A stretch of 64,000 nt of DNA, from assembly GCF_000718025.1 (NCBI RefSeq), contig NZ_JODS01000001.1, positions 627,084 through 691,083 on the forward strand. Direction: 5' to 3'. The stretch comes from Kitasatospora purpeofusca (GTDB lineage Bacteria > Actinomycetota > Actinomycetes > Streptomycetales > Streptomycetaceae). The position numbers and the translations under genes were made by a program. Below are positions 42,696 to 50,907 of this stretch, in pieces. Positions within the stretch are counted from its first letter, which is position 1. Each line of letters starts with the position of its first letter. The notes beneath the pieces were generated by a model that worked only from the letters and a program-made list of their open reading frames with translations, searched no databases and was not told the origin of the DNA.

Positions 42696-43451
42696 ATGAC
42701 TTCCGCCGGCAGGACCTCCGACGCGACCGAAGCGACCGACGCGGCCCGCGCGACCGACGCGACCGGTGCCGCCGACGCGATCGCCACCGTCGCCGCGAGC
42801 GCCGACGTACTGCGCCACCCCGAGGCCGGGGAGCACCTGCTCACCGCGGTCGAGAAGGAGCGCGCCGCCCGCTTCCGGTACGAGTCGGGGCGGGTCGACT
42901 TCACCGCCGGGCACATCCTGGTCCGGCTCTGCGCGGCCCGGCTGCTCGGCGTCCCGGCGGCCTCGCTGACGCTCGCGCAGCACTGCCCCGACTGCGGCAA
43001 GGGCGACCACGGCAAGCCCTACCTGCCCGACCACCCCGGGATCTCGGTCAGCCTCTCGCACACCAAGGGCGTGGTCGCCGCCGCCGCCGGACACCGGCCG
43101 ATCGGCGTCGACGTCGAGCTCACCGACCGGGGCGGCACCCTGCTCGACGTCGCCCCCCGGGTGCTCACCGAGGAGGAGCTGCGGCAGGTCCGGGCGCACG
43201 CCGACCCGGCCCGCGCCTTCCTGCGGCTCTGGGTCCGCAAGGAGGCGCTGATCAAGGTCGGCCGGACCACCCTGGACGGCCTCGCCGCCGTCGACCTCTC
43301 CGGGCTCCCGCTCGACCTGCCCGGCGGCCGTCCGCTGCTCGGGCGCTTCGAGGACCTGGAACTGCTCGACTGGGCCGACGAGTCGCACGGCGCGGCCGTC
43401 GCGGCGGTCTGCGGGCTGCCGCCGCGGGTGGTGGAGCTGTCCGCGCTCTGA
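42696..43451 (+). CDS. 4'-phosphopantetheinyl transferase (Sfp type)
   Basis: A 251-residue enzyme that transfers the phosphopantetheine arm of CoA to carrier proteins. Family motifs are CPDCGKGDHGKPYLP (P-x-C-x-x-CG-x2-G-KP), VSLSHTKGVVAAA, the Mg2+-binding IGVDVEL near residue 132, and FLRLWVRKEALIKVGR (W-x2-KEA). It begins with about 35 Thr/Ala/Asp-rich residues. ATG 42696 follows TTGGAGG. No polyketide or peptide synthase gene is in the window, so it serves distant clusters. Confidence 0.93.
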   Translation: MTSAGRTSDATEATDAARATDATGAADAIATVAASADVLRHPEAGEHLLTAVEKERAARFRYESGRVDFTAGHILVRLCAARLLGVPAASLTLAQHCPDCGKGDHGKPYLPDHPGISVSLSHTKGVVAAAAGHRPIGVDVELTDRGGTLLDVAPRVLTEEELRQVRAHADPARAFLRLWVRKEALIKVGRTTLDGLAAVDLSGLPLDLPGGRPLLGRFEDLELLDWADESHGAAVAAVCGLPPRVVELSAL

Positions 43452-43472
43452 GCCGGGACGGCCTGCGGTCGT

Positions 43473-43547
43473 AGCCGCTCCGGCCCGGGGGCGAAGCCGC
43501 TCCGGCCCGGGCGGCCGCTCCGACCCGGGTGGCTGCTCCCACCTGGG
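43473..43547. repeat. Short tandem repeats downstream of the PPTase gene
   Basis: AGCCGCTCCGGCCCGGG occurs twice exactly (43473-43489, 43495-43511), followed by two drifting copies (43514-43529, 43532-43547). The array fills the first half of the 216-bp gap before the next forward gene. Confidence 0.75.
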
Positions 43548-43667
43548 TGGAAGGCGGTCGGATAAGCGGTGTTAGCGTCCTGGACGGGGCGATGAGAACC
43601 GTCCGCCCCGGCTGCCCGCGCCACGACCGCCGCCGGGCCGCCCCGCTGAATCACAAGGGTGCCCGCC

Positions 43668-44150
43668 ATGGCCAAATTCCTGCTGAGCCTGCATGTCCTC
43701 GCCTCGGTGCTGTTCATCGGCCCGGTGGCCGTGGCCGTCAGCATGTTCCCGCGCCGGGCGGGCGCCGCGCTGGCCGGCGGGCCCGAGCGGGCGGCCGACG
43801 CCGGCATGCTGCGGCAGCTGCACCGGATCACCCAGGTCTACGCGCTGCTCGGGATCGCGGTGCCGGTCCTCGGCATCGGGCTCGCCCAGGTGATGGACGT
43901 GCTCGGGCAGTCCTGGCTGATCGCCTCGATGGTGCTGACCGCCGTCGCCGCCCTCTCGCTGCTGCTGTTCGTGCTGCCCGCGCAGCAGGCCGCGGTCGAC
44001 GCGCTCGCCCTGGAGGCAGGCTCCGAGGAGCACGGCAAGGCCGTCCGCGGGCTGAAGCTGCTGCCGATGACGGCGGGCGTGTTCAACCTGCTCTGGGCGG
44101 TCGTGGTGGTGCTGATGATCGTCCGGCCGGGATCGACCACCGGCGCCTGA
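43668..44150 (+). CDS. Four-helix membrane protein (DUF2269-like)
   Basis: A 160-residue membrane protein with four helices: FLLSLHVLASVLFIGPVAVAVSMFP, VYALLGIAVPVLGIGLAQV, SWLIASMVLTAVAALSLLLFVLP and a final VFNLLWAVVVVLMIV. The early His in the first helix (LHVLAS) and later pattern resemble small DUF2269-like proteins of unknown role. ATG 43668 follows AAGGG; a GTG nine bases upstream in frame is possible. The gene is followed 32 bp later by an HTH regulator on the same strand. Confidence 0.75.
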   Translation: MAKFLLSLHVLASVLFIGPVAVAVSMFPRRAGAALAGGPERAADAGMLRQLHRITQVYALLGIAVPVLGIGLAQVMDVLGQSWLIASMVLTAVAALSLLLFVLPAQQAAVDALALEAGSEEHGKAVRGLKLLPMTAGVFNLLWAVVVVLMIVRPGSTTGA

Positions 44151-44182
44151 CCGCGCCGCCCCGGCGGTAGTACTGTCCGGCC

Positions 44183-45013
44183 ATGACGATCATGGCGGGA
44201 ATGGGACCCGGCACCGGGACGGGGATAGGGCCGCTGCTGCGCGGCTGGCGCGAACGGCGGCGGCTCAGCCAACTGCAGCTCGCCCTGCTGGCCGACTCCT
44301 CGGCCCGGCACATCAGCTTCGTCGAGAACGGCCGCTCCCGGCCCAGCCAGGACCTCGTGCTCCGGCTCGCCGAGCACCTCGACGTCCCGGTGCGGGAGCG
44401 CAACGCGCTGCTGCTGGCCGCCGGCTACGCGCCGCTCTACCCGGAGAAGCGACTGGACGACCCCTCGATGGCGGCGCTGCGCTCCGGCATGGAACGCCTG
44501 CTCGCCGCCCACGACCCGTACCCGGCGCTGGTCGTCGACGGGTCCTTCCAGGTGCTCGCGGCCAACCGCGCGCTCGGGCTGCTGCTGGCGGGGGTCGCGC
44601 CGCACCTGCTGGAGCCACCGCTGAACGCGATGCGGATCACCCTGCACCCGGAGGGGCTCGCACCGCGGATCGTGAACCTGCGGCAGTGGCGGCGGCACCT
44701 GCTGGAGCGGATGGAGCGGCAGCTCGGGCTGGTCCGCTCGGCGCCGCTGCGGGCGCTGCTGGAGGAGGTGCGGGCCTACCCGGAGCCGCCGGGCGTGGCG
44801 GAGGAGGCCGAGGAGGACCTCACCGAGCTGTTCCCGTTCGCGCTCCCGCTGCGGATCGCGCACGAGGGGCGGGTGCTGTCGTTCCTGTCGACCATCGCGA
44901 CCTTCAACACCCCGATGGACGTGACCGTCTCCGAACTCGCCCTGGAGGCCTTCCTCCCGGCCGACACGGAGACGGTCGTGTTCCTCCAGGCCGCCGTGGG
45001 GGCGCAGCGGTAG
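44183..45013 (+). CDS. XRE-type regulator with MmyB-like ligand domain
   Basis: A 276-residue regulator. Residues 15-75 are an XRE helix-turn-helix (LLRGWRERRRLSQLQLALLADSSARHISFVENGRSRPSQDLVLRLAEHL in pieces). The C-terminal half (DPYPALVVDGSFQVLAANRALGLLL, then NAMRITLHPEGLAP) is the PAS-like MmyB ligand-binding domain common in Streptomyces. It could bind a small fatty or aromatic ligand. The start ATG 44183 has no strong ribosome site. Its own target is not obvious; the four-helix membrane protein upstream is the nearest candidate. Confidence 0.85.
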   Translation: MTIMAGMGPGTGTGIGPLLRGWRERRRLSQLQLALLADSSARHISFVENGRSRPSQDLVLRLAEHLDVPVRERNALLLAAGYAPLYPEKRLDDPSMAALRSGMERLLAAHDPYPALVVDGSFQVLAANRALGLLLAGVAPHLLEPPLNAMRITLHPEGLAPRIVNLRQWRRHLLERMERQLGLVRSAPLRALLEEVRAYPEPPGVAEEAEEDLTELFPFALPLRIAHEGRVLSFLSTIATFNTPMDVTVSELALEAFLPADTETVVFLQAAVGAQR

Positions 45014-45027
45014 GGAGCGTCCGACGT

Positions 45028-45447
45028 TCAGGCCGGGATGCGGCGGAGGGTGGTGAACTGGAGCACGGCGAAGCCGCCCACCGCGGCGGCCTGCAACGGG
45101 ATCCAGACGTAACCGGCGGTGGTCGGCTCGAACCACAGCTCCATCGCCACCACGCTGAGCAGCGTCCAGCCCAGGTTGATGTCGATCACCGCCCGCACCG
45201 CGGTCCGCGGCGGCTGCGGACGGGCGGCCAGCAGGCCGACCGCCAGGCCGAACACCGCCAGCACGGCGCCGAGTTCGAGCAGGGTCGCGCGGCCGACCCC
45301 CAACAGGTCACCGAGGGGGCCGGAGAAGGCCAGGTAGGCGAGGCCGTTGCCGCCGCTGACCACGGCGTCGAGGGCGAGGAACCGGCGCAGCGCCGTCCAG
45401 GAGGCGGGGGCGGTCCGAGGGGCGGTGGCGACGGTGTGGGCGGACAT
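45028..45447 (-). CDS. Small four-helix membrane protein
   Basis: A 139-residue membrane protein: ALRRFLALDAVVSGGNGLAYLAF, LLELGAVLAVFGLAVGLLAARP, VIDINLGWTLLSVVAMELW and GYVWIPLQAAAVGGFAVLQF are four predicted helices. ATG 45447 is the start. It is convergent with the XRE regulator gene (14-bp gap) and I find no known function. The layout is that of DUF-type actinobacterial integral membrane proteins. Confidence 0.75.
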   Translation of the reverse strand: MSAHTVATAPRTAPASWTALRRFLALDAVVSGGNGLAYLAFSGPLGDLLGVGRATLLELGAVLAVFGLAVGLLAARPQPPRTAVRAVIDINLGWTLLSVVAMELWFEPTTAGYVWIPLQAAAVGGFAVLQFTTLRRIPA

Positions 45448-45620
45448 GGCGGATCGACCTCCGGCAGGGGGGTGGGATCCCGGTCGGCGCTCCGCCGCCG
45501 GGTGGGCACCACTGTGCCGGGCGGCCGGACGGCCGTCGATTACCTCCGGGGTCATCCTCGGCCCCTTTCGGCCGGGTCAGGGCCGGGAGGCGGCCGGGTC
45601 AGGACCGGGCGTCGGCCGGG

Positions 45621-46640
45621 TCAGGACCGGGAGGCGCGCGGCCGGGCGGCCCCGGCGCCCGGCGGCCGCAGCGGCACGCCCGCACGCTTGACCGCCCGCG
45701 CCACGATCGCCGTCTCGGCGCGGCCCACGCCGAGCGGGCCCAGGGTGTCCGTGACGAACCGGTAGAGGCCGCCGTGGTCCGGGCAGAACACCGCGGCCAT
45801 CAGATTGGCCGGCCCGCTGGTCGCGAACACACCGTGCACCTGCGGATGCCGGCCCAGTGCCGCTCCGACGGCCGCGAGCCGGCCCGGCGGCACGTCCAGC
45901 CACAGGTTGGCGTCCACCGCGAGCCCCAACAGCCGCGGTTCGACGGCGACATGGGTGCGCAGCAGCCCGGCACCGTCCAGCCGGTGCAGCCGGCGCCGGA
46001 CGGTGGACTCGGGGGTGCCGGCCGCCGCCGCCAGCAGCGCGTGCGACTGCCGGGCGTCCTCGCCGAGCCGGGCCAGCAGGTCGCGGTCCAGGGCGTCCAG
46101 CGACACGCTCCCGGGAGCGGGGCGGGCGGGCGGCGGTTCGGCCAGCGCGGCCGCCTCCGCCTCCTCCAGGTGGCCGGAGCGCCACTGGCCGGCGTCCGCG
46201 AAGGCGTGCAGCACGGCGTGGACGGTGGTCTCGGTGACCGCGGCGGTGGCGGGCAACTGCCCGTGCAGCAGCCGGTCGCGGGCGTCGGCGCCGGAGAGCA
46301 TCACCGCGCCGACCTCCTGGCCGCCGAGCATGACGTCGACGAAGGGCACGTCCGGCCGTTCGGCCAGCGCCCGGGCGACGGCGTCGCCCTTGCCCCGCAG
46401 CACCCGGATCCGCAGCAGCAGCGCGCCGACCGCCGCGTCCTCGACGTCGGGCATCCGGACCACCCGGACCAGGCCGGTCTGCTGGAGCCGGACGAGCCGG
46501 CGGGTGACCGTGCGCGGGGAGACGCCGAGCACCTCGGCGATCCTCCCGGCCCCGGCCCGGCCGTTCACCTGGAGCGCGCAGACCAGCCGGCGGTCCAGGG
46601 TGTCCAGCACGGTGTCCGGATCAGCAGCAGCGACGTCCAT
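45621..46640 (-). CDS. Double-domain Lrp/AsnC regulator
   Basis: A 339-residue protein with two successive Lrp/AsnC units: HTH 1 (DTLDRRLVCALQVNGRAGAGRIAEVLGVSPRTVTRRL), a RAM-like segment, then HTH 2 near residue 180 (DALDRDLLARLGEDARQSHALLAAAAGTPESTVRRRL in pieces) and a second RAM-like domain (GVFATSGPANLMAAVFCPDHG). Tandem Lrp proteins occur in actinomycetes. ATG 46640 is the start. It is divergent from the inositol-phosphatase-like gene with 98 bp between, which suggests joint regulation. Confidence 0.85.
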   Translation of the reverse strand: MDVAAADPDTVLDTLDRRLVCALQVNGRAGAGRIAEVLGVSPRTVTRRLVRLQQTGLVRVVRMPDVEDAAVGALLLRIRVLRGKGDAVARALAERPDVPFVDVMLGGQEVGAVMLSGADARDRLLHGQLPATAAVTETTVHAVLHAFADAGQWRSGHLEEAEAAALAEPPPARPAPGSVSLDALDRDLLARLGEDARQSHALLAAAAGTPESTVRRRLHRLDGAGLLRTHVAVEPRLLGLAVDANLWLDVPPGRLAAVGAALGRHPQVHGVFATSGPANLMAAVFCPDHGGLYRFVTDTLGPLGVGRAETAIVARAVKRAGVPLRPPGAGAARPRASRS

Positions 46641-46738
46641 GGTGTCCGATCTCCGTCGTCCTCCCGCACCGGACGTCCTGTCCGGGCGCTCCGACGGTAC
46701 TCCTTGACCACAGGAGCACGAGGAACGGGAGCGGGACG

Positions 46739-47554
46739 ATGGGCGACATCGAGGTGCGGGAACTGCGGACGCTGCTGCCGGCCGTGGAGGCGGCGGTCCG
46801 GGAAGTCGGCGCGCGGCTGGCCGAGCAGCGGCCGGCCGAGCCCTGCCCGGAGTTCGGCCTGGCCGGGGCGATGGCGCGGTTCGCCGCGTTCGACGATCCG
46901 GCGGCCGCCGAACTCCGTTCGCGGCTGGGTGCGTTGAACCCGGAGGCGGGCCTGCTGGAGGACGAGTTCGAGGGCGCGGTGCCGGCCGAGGGCGAGTGGT
47001 GGCTGTGCGACGCCATGGACGGCGCGGTGCAGTTCCTGCTCGGGCTGCCGCAGTGGGCGGTGACCGCGACCCTGGTGCGCGACGGCGCGCCGGTACTGGC
47101 CGTGGTGCACGCGCCGCAGCTCGGCGCCCGCACCTACCGGGCCGTGCGCGGCGGCGGGGCGGAGCTGGACGGCTGGCCGATCGCCCCCGTGGAGCGGGAG
47201 TTGGCGGCAGTGGTGGCCGGGACCGGCCAGCCGCCGGGGGTCGCCTCCGACCCGGTGGCGCTGCGCCGGGCGGGCGCCTCGCTGTCGGCGGTGGCGGGCG
47301 CGGTGCTGGCCGTCCGCAACCTGGGGCCGACCTCGCTCCAGGTGGCCCAGGTCGGCTCCGGACACCTGGGCCTGTTCTGGGAGTTCGGCGCGGACGCGGC
47401 CAATCTGCTGCCCGGCGCGCTGATCGCGGCGGAGGCGGGCGCGACGGTCACGGACGCCGCCGGGGCCCCCTGGACACCCGCCGCGGACGCCTTCCTGGCC
47501 GCCGCGCCGGGCCTCCACCGGCAGGCACTTCCCCTGCTGCAAGATCTTGACTGA
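46739..47554 (+). CDS. Inositol-monophosphatase-family protein
   Basis: A 271-residue member of the inositol monophosphatase/bisphosphatase family. The metal-binding core is WLCDAMDGAVQFLLGLPQW (D-x-x-DG, near residue 87), preceded by the acidic ELNPEAGLLEDEFEG-like site. The C-terminal Gly/Ala/Asp segment is GHLGLFWEFGADAANLLPGA, family position of the third metal/phosphate site. The usual DPIDGT is DAMDGA, so the residue following the glycine is changed; activity may be altered. The start is ATG 46739. It is divergent from the double Lrp gene and convergent with the amidohydrolase remnant. Confidence 0.8.
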   Translation: MGDIEVRELRTLLPAVEAAVREVGARLAEQRPAEPCPEFGLAGAMARFAAFDDPAAAELRSRLGALNPEAGLLEDEFEGAVPAEGEWWLCDAMDGAVQFLLGLPQWAVTATLVRDGAPVLAVVHAPQLGARTYRAVRGGGAELDGWPIAPVERELAAVVAGTGQPPGVASDPVALRRAGASLSAVAGAVLAVRNLGPTSLQVAQVGSGHLGLFWEFGADAANLLPGALIAAEAGATVTDAAGAPWTPAADAFLAAAPGLHRQALPLLQDLD

Positions 47555-47557
47555 GCG

Positions 47558-48352
47558 TCAAATACCGAACAGAGCAGCAGCATTGTCGTGACAGACGGCG
47601 CGCAGCCACTCCTCCCCCAGCCCGAGCCGGTCCAGCGCGTCAAGCTGGTGCCCGTACCGGTAGGGGATGTTGGGGAAGTCGCTGCCCAGCAGCACCTTGT
47701 CCCCGAGGGCGCGCAGCCGGGGCAGCTCGGCGGGCGGGAAGGGGGTCTCCCGCTCGGAGAAGTCGGTGAACGCCATCGTGGTGTCCAGCCGGACGCCGGG
47801 GTACCGCTCGGCGAGGTCGAGGAAGTCGGTGTACTCGGGCAGTCCGAGGTGGGCCACCACCAGGACCAGCCGGGGGTGCCGGGCGAGCACGGCGCCGATC
47901 GGGCCGGGGCCGGTGTGCTTGCCCGGGACGGGTCCGGAGCCGCAGTGGGTGACCACCGGTGTGCCGCTCTCGGCGAGCAGTCCCCAGACCTCGTCGAGCA
48001 GTTCGTCCGCCGGGTCGTAGCCGCCGACCTGGAGGTGCGCCTTGAACACCCGGGCACCGTCGGCCAGCGCCCGGGCCGCATAGCCGGGCGCGCCCGGCTC
48101 GGGGTGGAAGGTCGCGGTGTGCAGGCAGGCGGGGGTGCGGGCGGCGAAGTCCGCGGCCCAGGCGTTCAGCCACTCGGCCATCCCCGGCTTGTGCGGGTAG
48201 AGCATCGCGGTGAACGCGCGGACGCCGAACTCCCGCAGCCGGGCGACCCGTTGCTCCTCCGCCTCGCGGTAGGCGATCGGCCAGGGGCGGCCGGTCAGCG
48301 GGCCGGCCGCGTCGAAGTACGCCCACACCTTGTCGAGGACGTTCTCGGGCAT
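47558..48352 (-). CDS. Amidohydrolase, C-terminal portion with new start
   Basis: A 264-residue TIM-barrel amidohydrolase (metal-dependent hydrolase of the amidohydrolase_2 type): GVRAFTAMLYPHKPGMAEWL, KAHLQVGGYDP, VVTHCGSGPVPGKHTGP, VVAHLGLPEYTDFLDLAERYP, DTTMAFTDF and LLGSDFPNIPY with the usual downstream ligands His, His and Asp. It lacks the N-terminal H-x-H metal site, which is cut off by a hairpin insertion at 48359-48388. ATG 48352 has an excellent AGGAGGGG six bases upstream, inside that insertion. The protein may therefore be made but inactive, or use a different metal site. It is the third gene of the TetR/AidB-like operon. Confidence 0.75.
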   Translation of the reverse strand: MPENVLDKVWAYFDAAGPLTGRPWPIAYREAEEQRVARLREFGVRAFTAMLYPHKPGMAEWLNAWAADFAARTPACLHTATFHPEPGAPGYAARALADGARVFKAHLQVGGYDPADELLDEVWGLLAESGTPVVTHCGSGPVPGKHTGPGPIGAVLARHPRLVLVVAHLGLPEYTDFLDLAERYPGVRLDTTMAFTDFSERETPFPPAELPRLRALGDKVLLGSDFPNIPYRYGHQLDALDRLGLGEEWLRAVCHDNAAALFGI

Positions 48353-48480
48353 GGTGGGCCCCTCCTGCCCGATGGCGGGCAAGGAGGGAGGGTGTGGACG
48401 TCCACAAGTCCGGGCAGGCCGAGGCGCTGCCAGAAGGCGCGCACCGCGGCCGCCTCGGCGACGGGGTCGGGCGCGCTCAT
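48295..48480 (-). pseudogene. Amidohydrolase, N-terminal fragment (frameshifted)
   Basis: The ATG 48480 overlaps the AidB-like stop as ATGA. Its product begins MSAPDP...FWQRLGLPGLVDVHT, the start of an amidohydrolase N-terminus, in which VDVHTHF normally carries the first H-x-H metal ligand pair. After VDVHT the frame runs into the hairpin insertion and ends after 61 residues. The rest of the enzyme continues in another frame from 48352. About 32 bases more than expected separate the two parts, which is not a multiple of three. I read this as an originally single coupled gene broken by a small insertion. Confidence 0.75.
48359..48388. repeat. Hairpin insertion inside the amidohydrolase gene
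   Basis: CCCCTCCTGCCCG (48359-48371), ATGG loop, CGGGCAAGGAGGG (48376-48388): a 13-bp stem with one bulged A. It sits between the VDVHT codons and the ATG of the downstream fragment. In the minus-strand mRNA its 3' side supplies AGGAGGGG, a strong ribosome site for that ATG. Confidence 0.8.
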
Positions 48481-50114
48481 GCGGCCGGGACGGGCCGGGC
48501 GCGGTCGATGATCGCCGCGACGTCCGGGCCGGGCGGCAGGGTGCCGAACGCGGCGCCGTGGTCGCCGCCGAGCCGGGAGGCGCAGAACGCGTCGGCGACC
48601 GCCGGGTCCCCGTACCGGACCAGCAGCGAGCCCTGGAAGGCCAGCGCCATCGCCTCCACCAGCCGGCGGGTGCGGTACTCCAGCTGGTCGAGGTCGGTGA
48701 GCTGCTTGCGCAGCCCGGCGACGGCCGCGTCGAGCCTGCAGTCGGCGCCCGCCGCCGCGTCCAGCTCGCCGAGGAAGGCCTCGACGGTCTCCGGGTGCTT
48801 GGCCATGGCGCGCAGCACGTCCAGGGCGGCGACGTTGCCGGAGCCCTCCCAGATCGAGACCAGCGGCGCCTCCCGGTAGAGCCGGGGCATGCCGGACTCC
48901 TCGACGTAGCCGTTGCCGCCCAGGCACTCCAGGGCCTCGGCGGCGTGCGCCGGACCGCGCTTGCAGACCCAGTACTTGGCGACGGCCAGGCCGAGCCGGC
49001 GGACCAGCGCCTCCTGACCGTCCCCGGCGAGGGCGGCGTCGGTGGCCTGGGCGAGCCGCATCGCCACGGTGGTGGCCGCCTCGGACTCCACCACGAGGTC
49101 GGCGAGCACATTGCGCATCAGCGGCTGGTCGACCAGCGCCCGGCCGAACGCCCGGCGGTGCAGGGCGTGCTGGACTGCCCGGGTGGCCCCGAGCCGCATC
49201 CCGGCGGCGGCGCCGATGGTGCAGTCCAGGCGGGTCGTGTTGACCATCTCGATGATGGTCCGCACCCCGCGGCCCTCCTCGCCGACCAGCAGGCCGTACG
49301 CCTCCTCGTACTCGATCTCGGCGGAGGCGTTGGACTTGTTGCCGAGCTTGTCCTTGAGCCGCTGGAGGCGGAGCCGGTTGCGGCTGCCGTCCGGCAGCAC
49401 GCGCGGCAGCAGGAAGCAGCTGAGCCCGCCCGGCGCCTGGGCGAGGGTGAGGAAGAGGTCGGACATCGGCGCCGAGGTGAACCACTTGTGGCCGGTGAGC
49501 CGGTAGCTCCCGTCGGGCTGCGGGACGGCGGTCGTGGTGTTGGTGCGGACGTCCGAGCCGCCCTGCTTCTCGGTCATCGACATGCCGGCGATCAGACCGC
49601 GCTTGCCGTGCGGCTCGCGCAGTCCGAAGTCGTACTCGGTGGCGGCGAGCAGCGGTTCGAACTCGGCGGCCAGCGCGGGCGTGGTGCGCAGCGCGGGAAC
49701 GGCGGCGTAGGTCATCGAGACCGGGCAGGTGTGGCCGGCCTCGACCTGGCTCCAGACGTGGAACTTGGCGGCGCGGGCGGTGTGCGCGCCGGGCCGGTCG
49801 TCCCGCCAGGCGGCGGCGTGCAGGCCGTGCCCGACGGCGGTGCGCATCAGCTCGTGCCAGTACGGGTGGAACTCGACCTCGTCGATCCGGTGGCCGAAGC
49901 GGTCGTGGGTGCGCAGCACCGGCGGATTCTCGTTGGCCAGCCGCCCCCACTCGGCGGCCTGCTCGGAGCCGGCCAGCCGGCCGAGGGCGCGCAGTTCGGG
50001 CTCGGCCCAGCCGGCGCCGGCCCGGTGCAGGGCAGCGAGCAGCGCGGGGTCGGCGGCGGTGTCGTGCCCGTACGGGGGCGGGGCCTGGTTGGTGACCTCA
50101 TGCGTCGCTGTCAT
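48477..50114 (-). CDS. AidB-like acyl-CoA dehydrogenase
   Basis: A 545-residue FAD enzyme of the acyl-CoA dehydrogenase superfamily in the AidB branch: GMSMTEKQGGSDVRTNTT (FAD/substrate loop), HKWFTSAPMSDLFLTLAQAPGG, IGAAAGMRLGATRAVQHALHRRAFG, LGGNGYVEESGMPRLYREAPLVSIWEGSGN and a C-terminal extension. E. coli AidB protects DNA from alkylation and has weak isovaleryl-CoA dehydrogenase activity; the sequence keeps IWEGSGN with the dehydrogenase-type Glu region altered. ATG 50114 has GGAG upstream and overlaps the TetR gene by 17 bp. Its stop overlaps the amidohydrolase start in ATGA. Confidence 0.88.
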   Translation of the reverse strand: MTATHEVTNQAPPPYGHDTAADPALLAALHRAGAGWAEPELRALGRLAGSEQAAEWGRLANENPPVLRTHDRFGHRIDEVEFHPYWHELMRTAVGHGLHAAAWRDDRPGAHTARAAKFHVWSQVEAGHTCPVSMTYAAVPALRTTPALAAEFEPLLAATEYDFGLREPHGKRGLIAGMSMTEKQGGSDVRTNTTTAVPQPDGSYRLTGHKWFTSAPMSDLFLTLAQAPGGLSCFLLPRVLPDGSRNRLRLQRLKDKLGNKSNASAEIEYEEAYGLLVGEEGRGVRTIIEMVNTTRLDCTIGAAAGMRLGATRAVQHALHRRAFGRALVDQPLMRNVLADLVVESEAATTVAMRLAQATDAALAGDGQEALVRRLGLAVAKYWVCKRGPAHAAEALECLGGNGYVEESGMPRLYREAPLVSIWEGSGNVAALDVLRAMAKHPETVEAFLGELDAAAGADCRLDAAVAGLRKQLTDLDQLEYRTRRLVEAMALAFQGSLLVRYGDPAVADAFCASRLGGDHGAAFGTLPPGPDVAAIIDRARPVPAA

Positions 50115-50727
50115 CGCGTTCTCCAAGCGCTCGGAGGGTGAAGGAGACGAGGGCGGGGACCACGGCGTCGGGGGCGGCCCCGGGGCCGTGCGGGGGTACC
50201 GCCGCGAGCGGGCCGGTGAGGGCCTCGGCGGTGGCGCCGACGATCGCGGCGGCGGTCAGCTGCGGGTCCTGGGGCGGCAGCCGTCCGGCGGCGAGCGCGG
50301 TGGCGATCTCGGCGGCGAGCACATCGCGGAAGGTGCGGCGGAAGACCAGGCGTTCGGCGTCCACCACGGTGTCGGCCGGTTCGACCAGCAGCGCGTGGGC
50401 GAGCCGGGGGGCGCGCAGGGCGCGGGCGGCGAAGGTCTCCACGACGGCCGCGATCCGGTCCCGGGGGGTGTCGTGCCGGGCGACGGCCTCGTGCACGGCG
50501 GCCACCTCCCGGGTGACCACCCGGCGGAAGAGCTCGACCGAGAGTTCGGCCTTGTTGGCGAAGTGCCCGTACATCGAGCCGGTGGCGATACCGGCCCGTT
50601 CGGCCACCGCGGCCATGCTGCAGCCGCCGTAGCCGCGCTCGGCGAGCAGGCCGACCGCGGCCTGGAGCACCGCCTCGCGCTGGGCGTCCAGGCGGGCTTG
50701 CACGGCGGGGGTGCGACGGTAGGCCAT
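50098..50727 (-). CDS. TetR-family regulator
   Basis: A 209-residue TetR protein: RLDAQREAVLQAAVGLLAERGYGGCSMAAVAERAGIATGSMYGHFANKAELSVELF (residues 12-66) is the DNA-binding domain. The ligand domain includes HALLVEPADTVVDAERLVFR, a pattern seen in regulators of fatty acid or branched-chain pathways. I choose ATG 50727; a GTG at 50751 lies inside the palindromic site at 50737-50757. The gene overlaps the next one by 17 bp and heads the AidB-like/amidohydrolase unit, which it probably represses. Confidence 0.88.
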   Translation of the reverse strand: MAYRRTPAVQARLDAQREAVLQAAVGLLAERGYGGCSMAAVAERAGIATGSMYGHFANKAELSVELFRRVVTREVAAVHEAVARHDTPRDRIAAVVETFAARALRAPRLAHALLVEPADTVVDAERLVFRRTFRDVLAAEIATALAAGRLPPQDPQLTAAAIVGATAEALTGPLAAVPPHGPGAAPDAVVPALVSFTLRALGERDDSDA

Positions 50728-50736
50728 GGAAGCATT

Positions 50737-50757
50737 GAAGCACTGATTCACTGCTTC
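50737..50757. promoter_or_regulatory. Candidate TetR operator
   Basis: GAAGCA (50737-50742) and TGCTTC (50752-50757) form an inverted repeat over 21 bp (inner bases CTGATTCAC are nearly symmetric), 10 bases upstream of the TetR start codon. It is likely to overlap the promoter and mediate autorepression. Confidence 0.6.
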
Positions 50758-50825
50758 GGGGAGGTGCCTCGCGGCCCCCTTCCCGGAAGGTTCCGGGAAG
50801 CGGCGGCGCGGGCCCGGGAACGGCG

Positions 50826-50854
50826 GAGGGCCGCCCGTCCACCGGGCGGCCCTC
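50826..50854 (-). terminator. Terminator of the S28 peptidase gene
   Basis: Perfect 12-bp stem GAGGGCCGCCCG / CGGGCGGCCCTC around TCCAC, 54 bases past the stop of the gene at 50908. Short GC-rich direct repeats (GCGGGCGGTCC twice) fill the rest of the gap. Confidence 0.85.
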
Positions 50855-50907
50855 GCTTCGTACGGTCCCGCGGGCGCGGGCGGTCCCGCCGACGCGGGCG
50901 GTCCGGA

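Noticed and set aside
42696..43451. Phosphopantetheinyl transferase as mark of a biosynthetic gene cluster
   Set aside because: No polyketide synthase, peptide synthetase or terpene synthase is nearby; it is a stand-alone gene.
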